This document shows, in pieces, positions 7,257 through 16,174 of a stretch of DNA of 64,000 nt. Each line of letters starts with the position of its first letter. Position 1 is the stretch's first letter. The stretch lies in NCBI GenBank assembly GCA_001464895.1, contig LNEE01000017.1, positions 62,001 to 126,000 of the forward strand, written 5' to 3'. The notes under the pieces were generated by a model, which saw only the letters and a program-made list of their open reading frames with translations, made no database searches and was not told the DNA's origin. A program made the position numbers and the translations under genes. Source of the stretch: Betaproteobacteria bacterium Ga0077532 (GTDB lineage: Bacteria; Pseudomonadota; Gammaproteobacteria; Burkholderiales; Ga0077523).

Positions 7257-8252
7257 ATGCGTATCACGTTCACCGCCGCGGTCCGGCGCCTCGCAGTGTT
7301 GCTCGGTGCAGCGCTTCTCGTTCCGGTTGCGGCCCATGGCCAGAGCCCGGAACGCTTCGTCTTCCTGACCAACTGGTATGCCCAGGCCGAGCACGGGGGT
7401 TTCTATCAGGCCGTGGCGGAAGGCACCTACCGCAAGCACGGACTCGATGCAGACATCCGCATGGGGGGCCCGCAGGTCAACGTGATGCAACTCCTCTTGG
7501 CAGGCAAGGCCGATGCCGTGATGGGCTACGATCTGCAGACGATCGCCGGCATAGAGCAAGGGCTACCGCTCGTCACGATCGGCGCCACCTTCCAGAAGGA
7601 CCCTGCTGCGCTCATCGCGCACCCGGACGTGAAGACGCTGGAAGACCTGAAATCGCGCACGCTGCTGATCGGCCAGGCGAGCGAGACGACGTTCTGGCCG
7701 TGGCTCAAGGGCCGGTACGGATTCACCGACGCGCAGAAGCGCCCCTACGCGTTCAGCGTTCAGCAGTTCCTGGCCGATCGGCGGGTCGCCCAGCAGGGTT
7801 ACGCGACATCGGAGCCCTACTCCATCGAGAAAGCCGGCGTGAAACCCGTGGTGTTCCTGCTGGCGGACCACGGCTATCCGCCCTATGCGCAGACGATCGT
7901 CACGACGCGCAGCGTCCTGGAGAAACGCGGGGCCGCCCTGCAGAAGTTCCTCGCGGCCACCGCCGAGGGCTGGAAGAGCTACCTCGCGAACCCGGCGCCG
8001 GGCAACGCGCTCATCCGCAAGGCGAACCCCGAGATGGAAGCGAGCCTCCTCGAATTCGGTCACGCCCGCATCCGACAGCTTTCTCTGGTGACCGGCGGGG
8101 ATGCAGCCCGTCAGGGCATTCTTTCGATGACGGATGCCCGATGGAAACTGACCTTCGATTTCATGGTCGGCGCCGGACTCGCGAAAGCGGACACCGACTA
8201 CCGCAAGGCCTACACGCTCGAACCGATGCAGGACATCCGGATCCTGCCCTGA
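7257..8252 (+). CDS. NMT1/THI5-like ABC transporter substrate-binding protein
   Basis: 331 residues from ATG 7257, with GGAGGAG at 7241-7247; longer frames upstream lack a ribosome site. A Sec signal peptide ends near AHG-QS (about residue 28). The mature start, [19 protein letters not shown], closely resembles binding proteins for thiamine pyrimidine precursors (ThiY/THI5-like) and related NitT/TauT proteins. It would deliver a small heterocycle or anion in the periplasm to the permease of 4304-5080. No TPP riboswitch was seen upstream, so a thiamine role is only suggested. The gene is separated from its partners by the chemoreceptor gene. Confidence 0.82.
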   Translation: MRITFTAAVRRLAVLLGAALLVPVAAHGQSPERFVFLTNWYAQAEHGGFYQAVAEGTYRKHGLDADIRMGGPQVNVMQLLLAGKADAVMGYDLQTIAGIEQGLPLVTIGATFQKDPAALIAHPDVKTLEDLKSRTLLIGQASETTFWPWLKGRYGFTDAQKRPYAFSVQQFLADRRVAQQGYATSEPYSIEKAGVKPVVFLLADHGYPPYAQTIVTTRSVLEKRGAALQKFLAATAEGWKSYLANPAPGNALIRKANPEMEASLLEFGHARIRQLSLVTGGDAARQGILSMTDARWKLTFDFMVGAGLAKADTDYRKAYTLEPMQDIRILP

Positions 8253-8270
8253 GGGCTCGATGGCGGGGCA

Positions 8271-9014
8271 TCACCGGTCCGCGACGGCATCCCGATGCGC
8301 CGCGATGACGCTGGCGATGCGCCCCTGACACGCACTCGCGGCGCGGGCGTATTCCTGCGGCGAATCGATGGCGGCGTGCTCGCGGGCGACGTCCTTCAGC
8401 TCGCGCTCGGCAAGCGGCATCCAGCGCTCGGCCACCTCTGCCTTCAACCGCCGGTCGAGTTCGTCGCGCGGGCCGACATGCACGATGCCTGAGAGATGTT
8501 TCTCGAGTTCGCGCTGAAGCTCGGCCGCCACCTCGCCGAGCCGCCTCACGTGGACACCGACGTGGCGCTGTTCGTGGTCCAGAATGAATCGGTAGGCGCA
8601 GTCGTCCTCGAGGAACTCGCGCCCCACGTACACCTTCACGGGTTCGTATCGCAACCGCATGAAGACCGACGGTCTGATGCATGCCCGCCTGCCTGCGGCG
8701 TCGGACAGCCCCGCGTAGGTCCAGCGAGCCTCGACACGCAGGGCCGGCCGGGTCAGCCCGAGCACCCAGGCACCGTCCTCCCGGCGTGCGAGCGATGTGA
8801 GTTCACGATAGGAAAGGGAGGTGTCGACCGTCGGCTTCACCGGGATGGTGATCACCTCGACGCGCCCCGGTGGAACACGCTTTTCACAGGCCTCGCTGAC
8901 GTCGGATCTCGGACGCGGAGCGGCTGCACAGCCGGCGAGCACCAACGCTGCGAACACGATCGCAGTGGAACGCGTGCGCGTCGTGGCCGAGCCCCGACGC
9001 GGGTGCGACGTCAA
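8271..9014 (-). CDS. Lipoprotein with HExxH motif, possible zinc peptidase
   Basis: 247 residues. No ATG exists near the N-terminus; a TTG at 9014 overlaps the dnaQ stop (TTGA) and gives a basic signal sequence ending in the lipobox LAGC at residues 23-26, so this start is preferred. The mature protein, secreted and lipid-anchored, carries ILDHEQRHVGVHVRRL in its middle, a match to HExxH, similar to what is seen in DUF922-type putative secreted zinc proteases. The C-terminal part is helical and charged. It ends 18 bases from the convergent binding-protein gene. The substrate is unknown; loss of catalysis cannot be excluded. Confidence 0.72.
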   Translation of the reverse strand: MTSHPRRGSATTRTRSTAIVFAALVLAGCAAAPRPRSDVSEACEKRVPPGRVEVITIPVKPTVDTSLSYRELTSLARREDGAWVLGLTRPALRVEARWTYAGLSDAAGRRACIRPSVFMRLRYEPVKVYVGREFLEDDCAYRFILDHEQRHVGVHVRRLGEVAAELQRELEKHLSGIVHVGPRDELDRRLKAEVAERWMPLAERELKDVAREHAAIDSPQEYARAASACQGRIASVIAAHRDAVADR

Positions 9015-9715
9015 TCCGCAGCCATCCAGACACACCGACCGCGGGAAGCCTTCTGGAGGTCCTCGAGCGTGGCCGCATGCGCCGCCATTTCGGATTCGTC
9101 GGCGCGCAGCACCACGAGATCCAGCGCCTCGTTGTCGATACGAATCGCGCCGACGGTCTTCGTGCTCTCCGCCGATTCCATGACCAGGCTCTCCTGCCCC
9201 CGGGTCATCGCGAGGTAGACCTCTGCCAGCAGCCGGGCGTCGATGAGCGCTCCGTGCAGCGTCCGCGACGAGTTGTCGATGCCGTAGCGCTCGCACAACG
9301 CATCCAGACTGTTGCGGCGGCCCGGGTGCAGCGACTTCGCGAGACGAAGGGAATCGACGACGCCCGCGATCTGGCGGGTGATCGGCGGCAGATCGATGCG
9401 CGCGAGTTCGGCATCGAGGAAGCCGATGTCGAAAGGCGCGTTGTGGATGATCAGTTCGCCACCGGCCACGAACTCGAGGAACTCGTGCGCCACCTCCTTG
9501 AATCGCGGCTTGTCGCGAAGGAAATCCGTGGTGAGGCCATGCACCTGCAGCGCACCCGGATCGCTGTCCCGGTCGGGATTCAGATACAGGTGGAAGTCGC
9601 GATCCGTCACGCGGCGATTCACCACCTCCACGCACGCGATCTCGATGACCCGATGCCCCAGTCCGGGATCGAGACCGGTCGTCTCTGTGTCGAGGACGAC
9701 CTGGCGCAGGCTCAT
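9011..9715 (-). CDS. dnaQ: DNA polymerase III epsilon subunit, proofreading 3'-5' exonuclease
   Basis: 234 residues, standard length. The DEDDh exonuclease residues are visible: D9 and E11 in LDTETTG, D96 in [12 protein letters not shown]154 in LHGALIDA and D159. The C-terminal region after about residue 180 would bind the alpha polymerase subunit. It removes misincorporated bases during chromosome replication. Its ATG overlaps the rnhA stop (ATGA), an arrangement common in proteobacteria. Its own stop overlaps the TTG of the lipoprotein gene, so four minus-strand genes (methyltransferase, rnhA, dnaQ, lipoprotein) form one coupled unit. Confidence 0.95.
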   Translation of the reverse strand: MSLRQVVLDTETTGLDPGLGHRVIEIACVEVVNRRVTDRDFHLYLNPDRDSDPGALQVHGLTTDFLRDKPRFKEVAHEFLEFVAGGELIIHNAPFDIGFLDAELARIDLPPITRQIAGVVDSLRLAKSLHPGRRNSLDALCERYGIDNSSRTLHGALIDARLLAEVYLAMTRGQESLVMESAESTKTVGAIRIDNEALDLVVLRADESEMAAHAATLEDLQKASRGRCVWMAAD

Positions 9716-10197
9716 GCCGCCCCTCCGGAGCTGCCTACGGACCGCACGCCATCGTTGGCGAGCTGGTCGGCGCGCTCGTTGCCTTCATGGCCCGCGTGGC
9801 CCTTCACCCACACCCACTGCACCTTGTGTCGGGCGGCCTGCACTTCCAGCTGCTGCCAGAGATCGACGTTCTTCACGGGCTTGTTGTCGGCTGTCCTCCA
9901 GCCGCGACGCTTCCAGCCGGCGATCCACTCCGAGATCCCTTTCTGCACGTACTGGGAGTCGGTATGGACACGAACGATGCTTGGACGCGCCAACGAGCCG
10001 AGCGCCTCGATCACTGCCCGAAGCTCCATGCGATTGTTCGTGGTCAGCGCCTCGCCGCCGAAGAGCTCCTTCCGGTGCTCGCCGGATCGCAGGAGCGCGC
10101 CCCATCCGCCGACACCAGGGTTGCCCTTGCAGGCGCCGTCGGTATAGATCTCGACGGAATCGATGATCGGATCCTTCACGAGAGTCGCGTCATTCAT
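9712..10197 (-). CDS. rnhA: Ribonuclease HI
   Basis: 161 residues from the ATG at 10197. The N-terminal strand [13 protein letters not shown] carries the first catalytic Asp, [10 protein letters not shown] the catalytic Glu, VHTDSQYV the second Asp, and [15 protein letters not shown] the His and last Asp. The basic handle [15 protein letters not shown] is present. The enzyme degrades the RNA strand of RNA-DNA hybrids such as R-loops and leftover primers. Both ends overlap neighbours by ATGA: the methyltransferase upstream and dnaQ downstream. Confidence 0.96.
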   Translation of the reverse strand: MNDATLVKDPIIDSVEIYTDGACKGNPGVGGWGALLRSGEHRKELFGGEALTTNNRMELRAVIEALGSLARPSIVRVHTDSQYVQKGISEWIAGWKRRGWRTADNKPVKNVDLWQQLEVQAARHKVQWVWVKGHAGHEGNERADQLANDGVRSVGSSGGAA

Positions 10198-10949
10198 GAG
10201 GGGTCGGCTCCGCGATCGTCGTCCCGATCCGTGCGCAGGCGGGCTGCCTGCGCGACCTTCTGAGGCACCGGTGCGAACACCTTCCGGCGTGCGCCGGCCA
10301 GGCGCCACTTGGGCGTGATGAGGCGTGCACCATGGACGCGCTTCACTGCGTGAAGGAAGTACACCGCGCCGGCGAATGGCCACCACCGATCACCAGCGGC
10401 CTCCATGAATCGGAATCGGTGCAGCCATTTCTCGCGGCTGCAGGGCGGTGTGAAGACTGCCGTCCGTCCGGCGGACAGCTCGAAGTTGAGCAGCGACAAC
10501 CAGTCCTTGATGCGGGACAGCCCGATGAACTGCCCGCACCACGGATAGTCGGGATCGTGGCGCGAGAACGTGCGCATGGCTCCCCAGAGGCTCCACGGGT
10601 TGAAGCCCGAAATGACGATGTGACCTTCCGGCATGAGGATTCTCTGGACCTCTCGCAACAGTTGATGGGGGTTGTGACTGAACTCGAGGGCGTGCGGCAG
10701 GACCACGAGATCGACACTGCCGGTGGCGACGGGGAGTTCGCACAAGTCGGCACGAAGGCGCACCGGCCCATCTCCGCCCAGCGTCAAGCGGGAGGGCATT
10801 CGATTGGCACGCAGGAAGTCGTGCTCGGCGAGGCCGAACTGCAGTGCGTGGAACCCGAAGATGTCGGCCACCTCGGCATCGAAGAACGCAACCTCGCGCG
10901 CCAGAAGATTTCGCCCGAGAGGAGTCTCGAACCATTCCGACGGCATCAT
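10194..10949 (-). CDS. Class I SAM-dependent methyltransferase-like protein
   Basis: 251 residues from the ATG at 10949 (a second ATG follows at 10946). A degenerate Rossmann methyltransferase core is visible: [20 protein letters not shown] and the motif [22 protein letters not shown], then [15 protein letters not shown]. The usual glycine-rich SAM loop is not obvious, so the family (methyltransferase type 11) is assigned from the post-motif region. This family is regularly found next to rnhA and gloB in betaproteobacteria; its substrate is not known. The C-terminus is basic. The gene diverges from gloB across about 50 bases. Confidence 0.75.
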   Translation of the reverse strand: MMPSEWFETPLGRNLLAREVAFFDAEVADIFGFHALQFGLAEHDFLRANRMPSRLTLGGDGPVRLRADLCELPVATGSVDLVVLPHALEFSHNPHQLLREVQRILMPEGHIVISGFNPWSLWGAMRTFSRHDPDYPWCGQFIGLSRIKDWLSLLNFELSAGRTAVFTPPCSREKWLHRFRFMEAAGDRWWPFAGAVYFLHAVKRVHGARLITPKWRLAGARRKVFAPVPQKVAQAARLRTDRDDDRGADPS

Positions 10950-11001
10950 GGCTGGACTACGGGTTGACAGTGGGGGGGTCGGCACTCGACACTCGGTTCA
11001 T

Positions 11002-11769
11002 ATGTTGATCGACGTCATTCCGATACGGGCTTTTCGCGACAACTACATCTGGTGTCTGCAGAGTGGCACCGATGCTGTCGTTGTCGACCCGGGTGATGCA
11101 ACTCCAGTGCGGAAGCATCTCGAGAGCACCGGCTCCCGCCTCACGGGAATCCTCGTGACTCACCATCACGCGGACCACACCGGAGGGGTGGCGGAACTTG
11201 CGGCCGAGTATAACGTACCGGTCTTCGGACCCGCGACCGAAGCCATACCTGCCGTCGCTCACACGCTTCGGGAAGGAGACGTCGTACAGCTTGCCGAGCT
11301 GGGGCTGACGCTCACCGTGATCGATGTCCCGGGGCATACGTCCGGCCACATCGCCTACCATGGCCACGGCATGCTGTTCAGTGGCGACACGCTGTTCTCC
11401 GCGGGTTGCGGCCGGTTGTTCGAAGGCACGCCAGCCCAGATGCTGGCATCCCTCGACAAGCTCGCCGCGCTCCCGCCGGAGACCCGCGTTTACTGCACGC
11501 ATGAGTACACGACGTCGAACCTGCGCTTCGCCAAGGCGGCGGATCCCCGGAATCCTGCGGTCGATGCCCGCCTTGACCAGACCCGCGCAGCCCTCGAAGC
11601 GGGAAATCCCTCCCTGCCCTCGACGATCGGCGCCGAGCTGTCGTTCAACCCGTTCCTCCGTGCAGGCGACCCGGGCGTGGCCTCGGTGGCCGCACTCCAC
11701 GCGGGCCACCCCACGCCCGATCGCCTAGCCGTCTTCACTGAACTGCGTAGCTGGAAAGACGTTTTCTGA
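11002..11769 (+). CDS. gloB: Hydroxyacylglutathione hydrolase (glyoxalase II)
   Basis: 255 residues from the ATG at 11002. The metallo-beta-lactamase fold signature THHHADHTGG (about residues 53-62) supplies the binuclear metal ligands, with further His in DVPGHTSGH, Asp in FSGDTLFSAGCGR, and THEYTTSNLRFA that binds the glutathione moiety. It hydrolyses S-D-lactoylglutathione to lactate and glutathione, completing methylglyoxal detoxification in the cytosol. The gene diverges from the methyltransferase-rnhA-dnaQ unit and precedes mltD by 200 bases. Confidence 0.94.
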   Translation: MLIDVIPIRAFRDNYIWCLQSGTDAVVVDPGDATPVRKHLESTGSRLTGILVTHHHADHTGGVAELAAEYNVPVFGPATEAIPAVAHTLREGDVVQLAELGLTLTVIDVPGHTSGHIAYHGHGMLFSGDTLFSAGCGRLFEGTPAQMLASLDKLAALPPETRVYCTHEYTTSNLRFAKAADPRNPAVDARLDQTRAALEAGNPSLPSTIGAELSFNPFLRAGDPGVASVAALHAGHPTPDRLAVFTELRSWKDVF

Positions 11770-11912
11770 TTCGAGCGGTCTCCTGGATCGACCCTTGCTG
11801 AAGCTCGGGTCCGGATGTCGTGCCCTCGCGGCCTCGGCGCCTCCTGCATCACGCGACACGACGGCATCGGCCTGCGCCCACCCGGGCAGACCCGCCCCAG
11901 GAGAGAAAATTG

Positions 11913-11941
11913 TTGACTGAAATCAATGATCTGAATAAGAT
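11913..11941 (+). promoter_or_regulatory. Sigma-70 type promoter for mltD
   Basis: TTGACT at 11913-11918 and TAAGAT at 11936-11941 are separated by exactly 17 bases in a conspicuously AT-rich patch of an otherwise GC-rich region. Transcription would start near 11948, giving a leader of about 20 bases before the mltD ATG at 11970. Confidence 0.65.
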
Positions 11942-11969
11942 TATTGAAGTTCTTTGGAAATCCTGGCCG

Positions 11970-14051
11970 ATGGTTAGTAGGAAGACAAGAGTGTTTCTCG
12001 CCGCGGTCGTCCTCGGCGCCATGAACCAGGCGTGTGCCGTGGGTGGAGGAGTGGACGTGGGCGTTGCCAAGCCTTCGCTCAACGCCGCAGCTTCCGCGCC
12101 GGCTGTGTTGGGTGCCGCGACGCTTCCGGCAAACGATCCCGTTGGCAGATCAGCGATCCGCCAACCGACTCAGATGCCAGGCGCGCCGATCGAGTCCGTC
12201 ACAGTGTCGCCACTTGCCGACCCCGCGGCCCGGATGCCGTCTGCGCCGCGCGACATCGGCTCCGCTATCGCCCCGTCGACCCAGGGCAACGAGCCGGATC
12301 CCCGCAGTGCCACGCGCATCTCCACGACCATCGCCCCCGCAGGGAACGCCAAGGCGCCAGCACCGCACGCGGGCCAAGCGGCCTCACCCCATGTGGCCCA
12401 TGCACCGACGTCCATGTCGCCGGCCGCGCCCTCTGCGCCCAGCGCGCTCAATGCGAGATCGGTGCAGGCAGTTCAGACGCCGGGACCGGCTGTGATCTCG
12501 GATACGTCGGACAGCGATCTGCTCGACTTTCCGGACGCAGCACCAGAAGTGGACCCCAATCAGAAGGTCGTCTACGACACCCTCTGGGCCCGCATGCGCG
12601 CTGGCTTCTCGATCCCCGACCTCGAATCGCCGCTCGTGGACCGGCATACCGACTGGTACGCGAACCGTCCCGATTACGTACAGCGTGTGATCGAACGCGG
12701 GCGCCGGTACATGCACTTCGTCGTCGAGGAACTCGAGAAGCGTGGCATGCCGCTCGAGATTGCCCTGCTCCCGATGATCGAGAGTGCGTACAACCCCACA
12801 GCCTATTCGAAGGCGCACGCGTCCGGCATCTGGCAGTTCATCCCCGCCACGGGTCGGAACTATGGTCTCAAGCAGAACTGGTGGTACGACGGCCGGCGGG
12901 ATGTCACCGCAGCCACACGCGCTGCGCTCGACTACCTCGAGAAGCTTCATGGGATGTTCGGGGACTGGCGTCTCGCCCTCGCTGCCTACAACTGGGGTGA
13001 AGGCGCAGTGAGCCGCGCCATCGATCGGAACCAGCGGCAGGGTCTGCCCACCGACTACGAAAGCCTTCGCATGCCGGAGGAGACGCGCAACTACATCCCC
13101 AAGCTGCAGGCCGTGAAGAACATTATCGCCGAGCCTGAGCGCTATGGGCTCGCGCTGGACGACGTCCCGAACGAACCGTACTTCATCCGCGTCGCCGCCC
13201 CTGGGCAGATCGACTTCAAGCGGGCGGCGCAGCTTGCCGAGGTACCGCTCGAAGAGTTCCGGTCGCTGAATCCAGCCCACAATCGGCCGGTCATCACAGC
13301 CGACAGCGGCAGCCTCCTCATCCCTGCGGACAAGGCCGACGTGTTCAACGCCAACCTGAACGCACTCGAAACGCCGCTCGTGACCTGGCAGCTTTACCGC
13401 CTCGAACGCAACGAACGCATCGAGTCGGTTGCTGCGCGCTTCGGCACCACGGCCGCCCAGTTGAGAGTGGTCAACGGCGTCTCCGGTGGTCAGAAGCTGA
13501 AAGCCGGGTCCTCGCTGCTCGTTCCGATTTCCGGCGCGCGAAGCGCTCAGGCGAAACCCGCCAGGATGAACTCTGCCGACTTCCAACCGCCCGAGGTGGT
13601 CGTGGAACCTCGCACCCATCGGGCCCACAAGGGCGATACGCTCCGAGGCATCGCGGCACGATACGGCGTGACGGTCCAGCAACTGATGACCTGGAACCGC
13701 ATGCGTATTGCGAGCGTGCGGTCGGGTCAGGTGTTGCGCGTCACGGGGGATGCGCCCGCGGCGCCCCGCCGCGCAGAAGTACGGCAGGAGAAATCAGCCA
13801 TCGTCCACGTGGAGGCGAAGGCGCGCGGTAAACCGGCTGCAAAGACCCGCAACGAAGCCAGCGCTCCGAAGCTCGCGCGCGAGAAGCCGAGCCGTAATCA
13901 CGCGAATGGCCAGCGCGACGTGAAGAAGACAGCCGGTGCGGCAAAGGCTGTTCGCGTCAAGACGTCTGCGAAGAACTCCCAGACCAAGGTGACGGCGCGG
14001 CGCGCAAAGCCATCAACGCCCGCACGGAAGGAACAGATCGCGGAGCGGTGA
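11970..14051 (+). CDS. mltD: Membrane-bound lytic murein transglycosylase D with two LysM domains
   Basis: 693 residues from ATG 11970. This start gives a Sec-type signal (TRVFLAAVVLGAMNQACA) just downstream of a good promoter. A long Ala/Pro/Ser-rich linker (about 30-185) precedes the SLT domain: IESAYNPTAYSKAHASGIWQ, with catalytic E271, then FIPATGRNYGL and AAYNWGEG. Two LysM repeats follow (about 472-518 and 548-592), and then a lysine- and alanine-rich tail of about 100 residues. It cleaves peptidoglycan glycan strands to 1,6-anhydro products. A strict lipobox is not seen, so lipid anchoring is uncertain. The basic tail is longer than in enterobacterial MltD. Confidence 0.9.
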   Translation: MVSRKTRVFLAAVVLGAMNQACAVGGGVDVGVAKPSLNAAASAPAVLGAATLPANDPVGRSAIRQPTQMPGAPIESVTVSPLADPAARMPSAPRDIGSAIAPSTQGNEPDPRSATRISTTIAPAGNAKAPAPHAGQAASPHVAHAPTSMSPAAPSAPSALNARSVQAVQTPGPAVISDTSDSDLLDFPDAAPEVDPNQKVVYDTLWARMRAGFSIPDLESPLVDRHTDWYANRPDYVQRVIERGRRYMHFVVEELEKRGMPLEIALLPMIESAYNPTAYSKAHASGIWQFIPATGRNYGLKQNWWYDGRRDVTAATRAALDYLEKLHGMFGDWRLALAAYNWGEGAVSRAIDRNQRQGLPTDYESLRMPEETRNYIPKLQAVKNIIAEPERYGLALDDVPNEPYFIRVAAPGQIDFKRAAQLAEVPLEEFRSLNPAHNRPVITADSGSLLIPADKADVFNANLNALETPLVTWQLYRLERNERIESVAARFGTTAAQLRVVNGVSGGQKLKAGSSLLVPISGARSAQAKPARMNSADFQPPEVVVEPRTHRAHKGDTLRGIAARYGVTVQQLMTWNRMRIASVRSGQVLRVTGDAPAAPRRAEVRQEKSAIVHVEAKARGKPAAKTRNEASAPKLAREKPSRNHANGQRDVKKTAGAAKAVRVKTSAKNSQTKVTARRAKPSTPARKEQIAER

Positions 14052-14080
14052 AGCGCCATCCACGCTTCGACACACGACGG

Positions 14081-14106
14081 CGGCGCCCCTGGCGCCGTTT
14101 CTCTTT
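14081..14106 (+). terminator. Rho-independent terminator after mltD
   Basis: A CGGCGCC stem (14081-14087), three-base loop, GGCGCCG (14091-14097) and then TTTCTCTTT begin 30 bases after the mltD stop. Confidence 0.75.
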
Positions 14107-14185
14107 CGGTCTCGCGACCGTCGATGGGTTGAGCGAACGCCCCCGTCGCTGAGACGGTCATGGCGACGCCGGGCCCGCTTTCCTC

Positions 14186-16174
14186 TCAACGGGTGGGATG
14201 CAGGCAGTGCACCGTGTGCGCAGGCCCCAGGCTCACGGCACTCGGATACTCGCGCCGGCACGCATCCGTCGCCCGGGGGCACCGCGGATGGAAGTGGCAG
14301 CCGGCAGGCGGCGCGGCCGGCGATGGGAGATCGCCTTCCAGACGAATGGGCGCCCGGGCATCGATGCCGTGCAGCGCCGGCACGGCCGACAGCAACGCCT
14401 CGGTGTAGGGATGGGCGGGATGGCGGAGCACCACCTCCGTCGGCCCGCGCTCCACGATGCGCCCGAGATACATCACTGCCACATCGTGGGCGAGATAGCG
14501 CACCACCGAGATGTTGTGCGAAATGAACAGGTAGGCGAGCCCGAGACGCTCCTGCAGATCGCGTAGCAGATTGAGGATCTGTGCCTGGACCGAGACGTCG
14601 AGCGCCGACGTGGGCTCGTCGCAGACGATCAGCTTCGGTTCCACCGCCAGCGCCCTGGCGATCGCCAGTCGCTGCCGCTGCCCGCCCGAGAACTCGTGGG
14701 GGTAGCGCCCCTTCGCTTCAGTCGCCAGCCCCACCGAAGTCAGCAGGGCATCGACCGCCGCCGTCCGTTGCGAGGCATCGAGGTCCGGCCGCAGTGCCGT
14801 CATGCCCTCCTCGAGAATCTCGCTCACGCGCATGCGTGGATCGAGCGAAGCGAATGGGTCCTGGAAGATGATCTGGAAGTCGCGCCGACGATCACGAAGG
14901 GCACGCCCGTCCAGCGTCGCCAGATCGACGCCGTTCATCATGATCCGTCCCGTCGCGAGCGGGAGCAGTCGGACGATGCCCTTGCCCACGGTGGTCTTGC
15001 CACAACCGGACTCTCCCACGAGCGCGAGCGTCCGCCCGGCCGGGATCGACAAGCTGACGCCATCCACAGCCCGCACGTGCCCGACGGTGCGGCGGATGAG
15101 CCCCTTCCGTATCGGAAAGTGGACGCGGAGATCGTGGACGTCGAGTAGCGGCGACGCCACTTTCACGACTGCATCCAACGGTGCTGATGCGACGGCTGGC
15201 GGCAACGCCCTCGACCCGAGAATGCAGCGGATCGCGTGGCCGGGTTCCAGTGCCTTCATGGGGATGTCGGCATCGCGGCAACCTGGCCGAACGTCGTCGC
15301 AGCGGTCGGCGAACCGGCATCCCTGCCACACCTGGCCCAGAGGCGGCACGCTGCCCCGGATCACCGACAAGCGCCCGGCAGACGTGGGTCGTGTGGGCAG
15401 CGACTCGAACAGCTTCCGGGAGTACGGATGGTCAGGCGCTGCGAAGAAGCGATCCGCCGGCGCAAGCTCCACGATCTGACCGGCGTACATCACGCCTACG
15501 CGATGCGCCAGGCCAGCGACGATGCCGAGATCGTGGGTGATGAGCAGCATCGCCATGCCCAGTCGCTTCTGGAGATCACGCAGCAACTCGAGCACCTGCG
15601 CCTGGATCGTGACGTCGAGCGCCGTCGTCGGCTCGTCGGCGACCAGCAGGGCTGGTTCACCCGCCAGGGCACCGGCGATCATGACCCGCTGCTTCATGCC
15701 GCCGGACAGCTGAAAGGGAAACTCGTCGAGCCGTCGGCGCGGGTCGGGAATGCCGACGGCGTCCAGCAGCTCCAGGGCCCGAGCGTCTGCCGCGGCACCG
15801 CGCAGCCCCAGATGGCGGTCCAGCACCTCGCGGATCTGGTCGCCGACGGTCATCACCGGATCGAGACTGGTCCCGGGCTCCTGGAAGATCATCGCGATAC
15901 GCCGCCCGCGGACATCGCGCATGGCCTGCTCCGGGAGCGCCAGCAGATCAGTGCCGTCGAGGTGGATGCTGCCCGTGGTGACGTCGACCCCATCGGGGAG
16001 GAGCCGCAGGATGGACAGCGCGGTGAGCGACTTGCCGCTGCCGGATTCGCCGAGCAGCGCGAAGGTCTCGCCGGCGGCGATGTCGAACGACACACCGTCG
16101 ACCGGATGGAGATCAGCGTCCGCGCCCCGGACGGTCGTTCGCACACCGGAGAGGCTCAGGATCGGCGTGCTCAT
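14186..16174 (-). CDS. yejF: Oligopeptide ABC transporter ATPase with two fused nucleotide-binding domains (YejF-like)
   Basis: 662 residues, two complete ABC modules in one chain. The first has Walker A GESGSGKS, signature LSGGMKQR and Walker [13 protein letters not shown]; the second has [24 protein letters not shown] and [12 protein letters not shown]. Each is followed by the Opp/Dpp C-terminal extension with cysteines ([14 protein letters not shown] and [14 protein letters not shown]). This fused arrangement and the gene order match YejF of the YejABEF importer, which takes up peptides including microcin C. Its ATG overlaps the permease stop (ATGA). It is the last gene of the operon; no clear terminator is visible in the 80 bases after it. 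Confidence 0.88.
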   Translation of the reverse strand: MSTPILSLSGVRTTVRGADADLHPVDGVSFDIAAGETFALLGESGSGKSLTALSILRLLPDGVDVTTGSIHLDGTDLLALPEQAMRDVRGRRIAMIFQEPGTSLDPVMTVGDQIREVLDRHLGLRGAAADARALELLDAVGIPDPRRRLDEFPFQLSGGMKQRVMIAGALAGEPALLVADEPTTALDVTIQAQVLELLRDLQKRLGMAMLLITHDLGIVAGLAHRVGVMYAGQIVELAPADRFFAAPDHPYSRKLFESLPTRPTSAGRLSVIRGSVPPLGQVWQGCRFADRCDDVRPGCRDADIPMKALEPGHAIRCILGSRALPPAVASAPLDAVVKVASPLLDVHDLRVHFPIRKGLIRRTVGHVRAVDGVSLSIPAGRTLALVGESGCGKTTVGKGIVRLLPLATGRIMMNGVDLATLDGRALRDRRRDFQIIFQDPFASLDPRMRVSEILEEGMTALRPDLDASQRTAAVDALLTSVGLATEAKGRYPHEFSGGQRQRLAIARALAVEPKLIVCDEPTSALDVSVQAQILNLLRDLQERLGLAYLFISHNISVVRYLAHDVAVMYLGRIVERGPTEVVLRHPAHPYTEALLSAVPALHGIDARAPIRLEGDLPSPAAPPAGCHFHPRCPRATDACRREYPSAVSLGPAHTVHCLHPTR

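Noticed and set aside
10964..10993. TTGACA-18-GACACT promoter for gloB
   Set aside because: The -10 matches poorly and the start would fall within a few bases of the gloB ATG, implying a leaderless transcript; too weak to list.
11910..11969. TTG start for mltD after AGGAGAG
   Set aside because: It would place 20 polar residues before the signal sequence and would overlap the promoter elements; ATG 11970 is more consistent.
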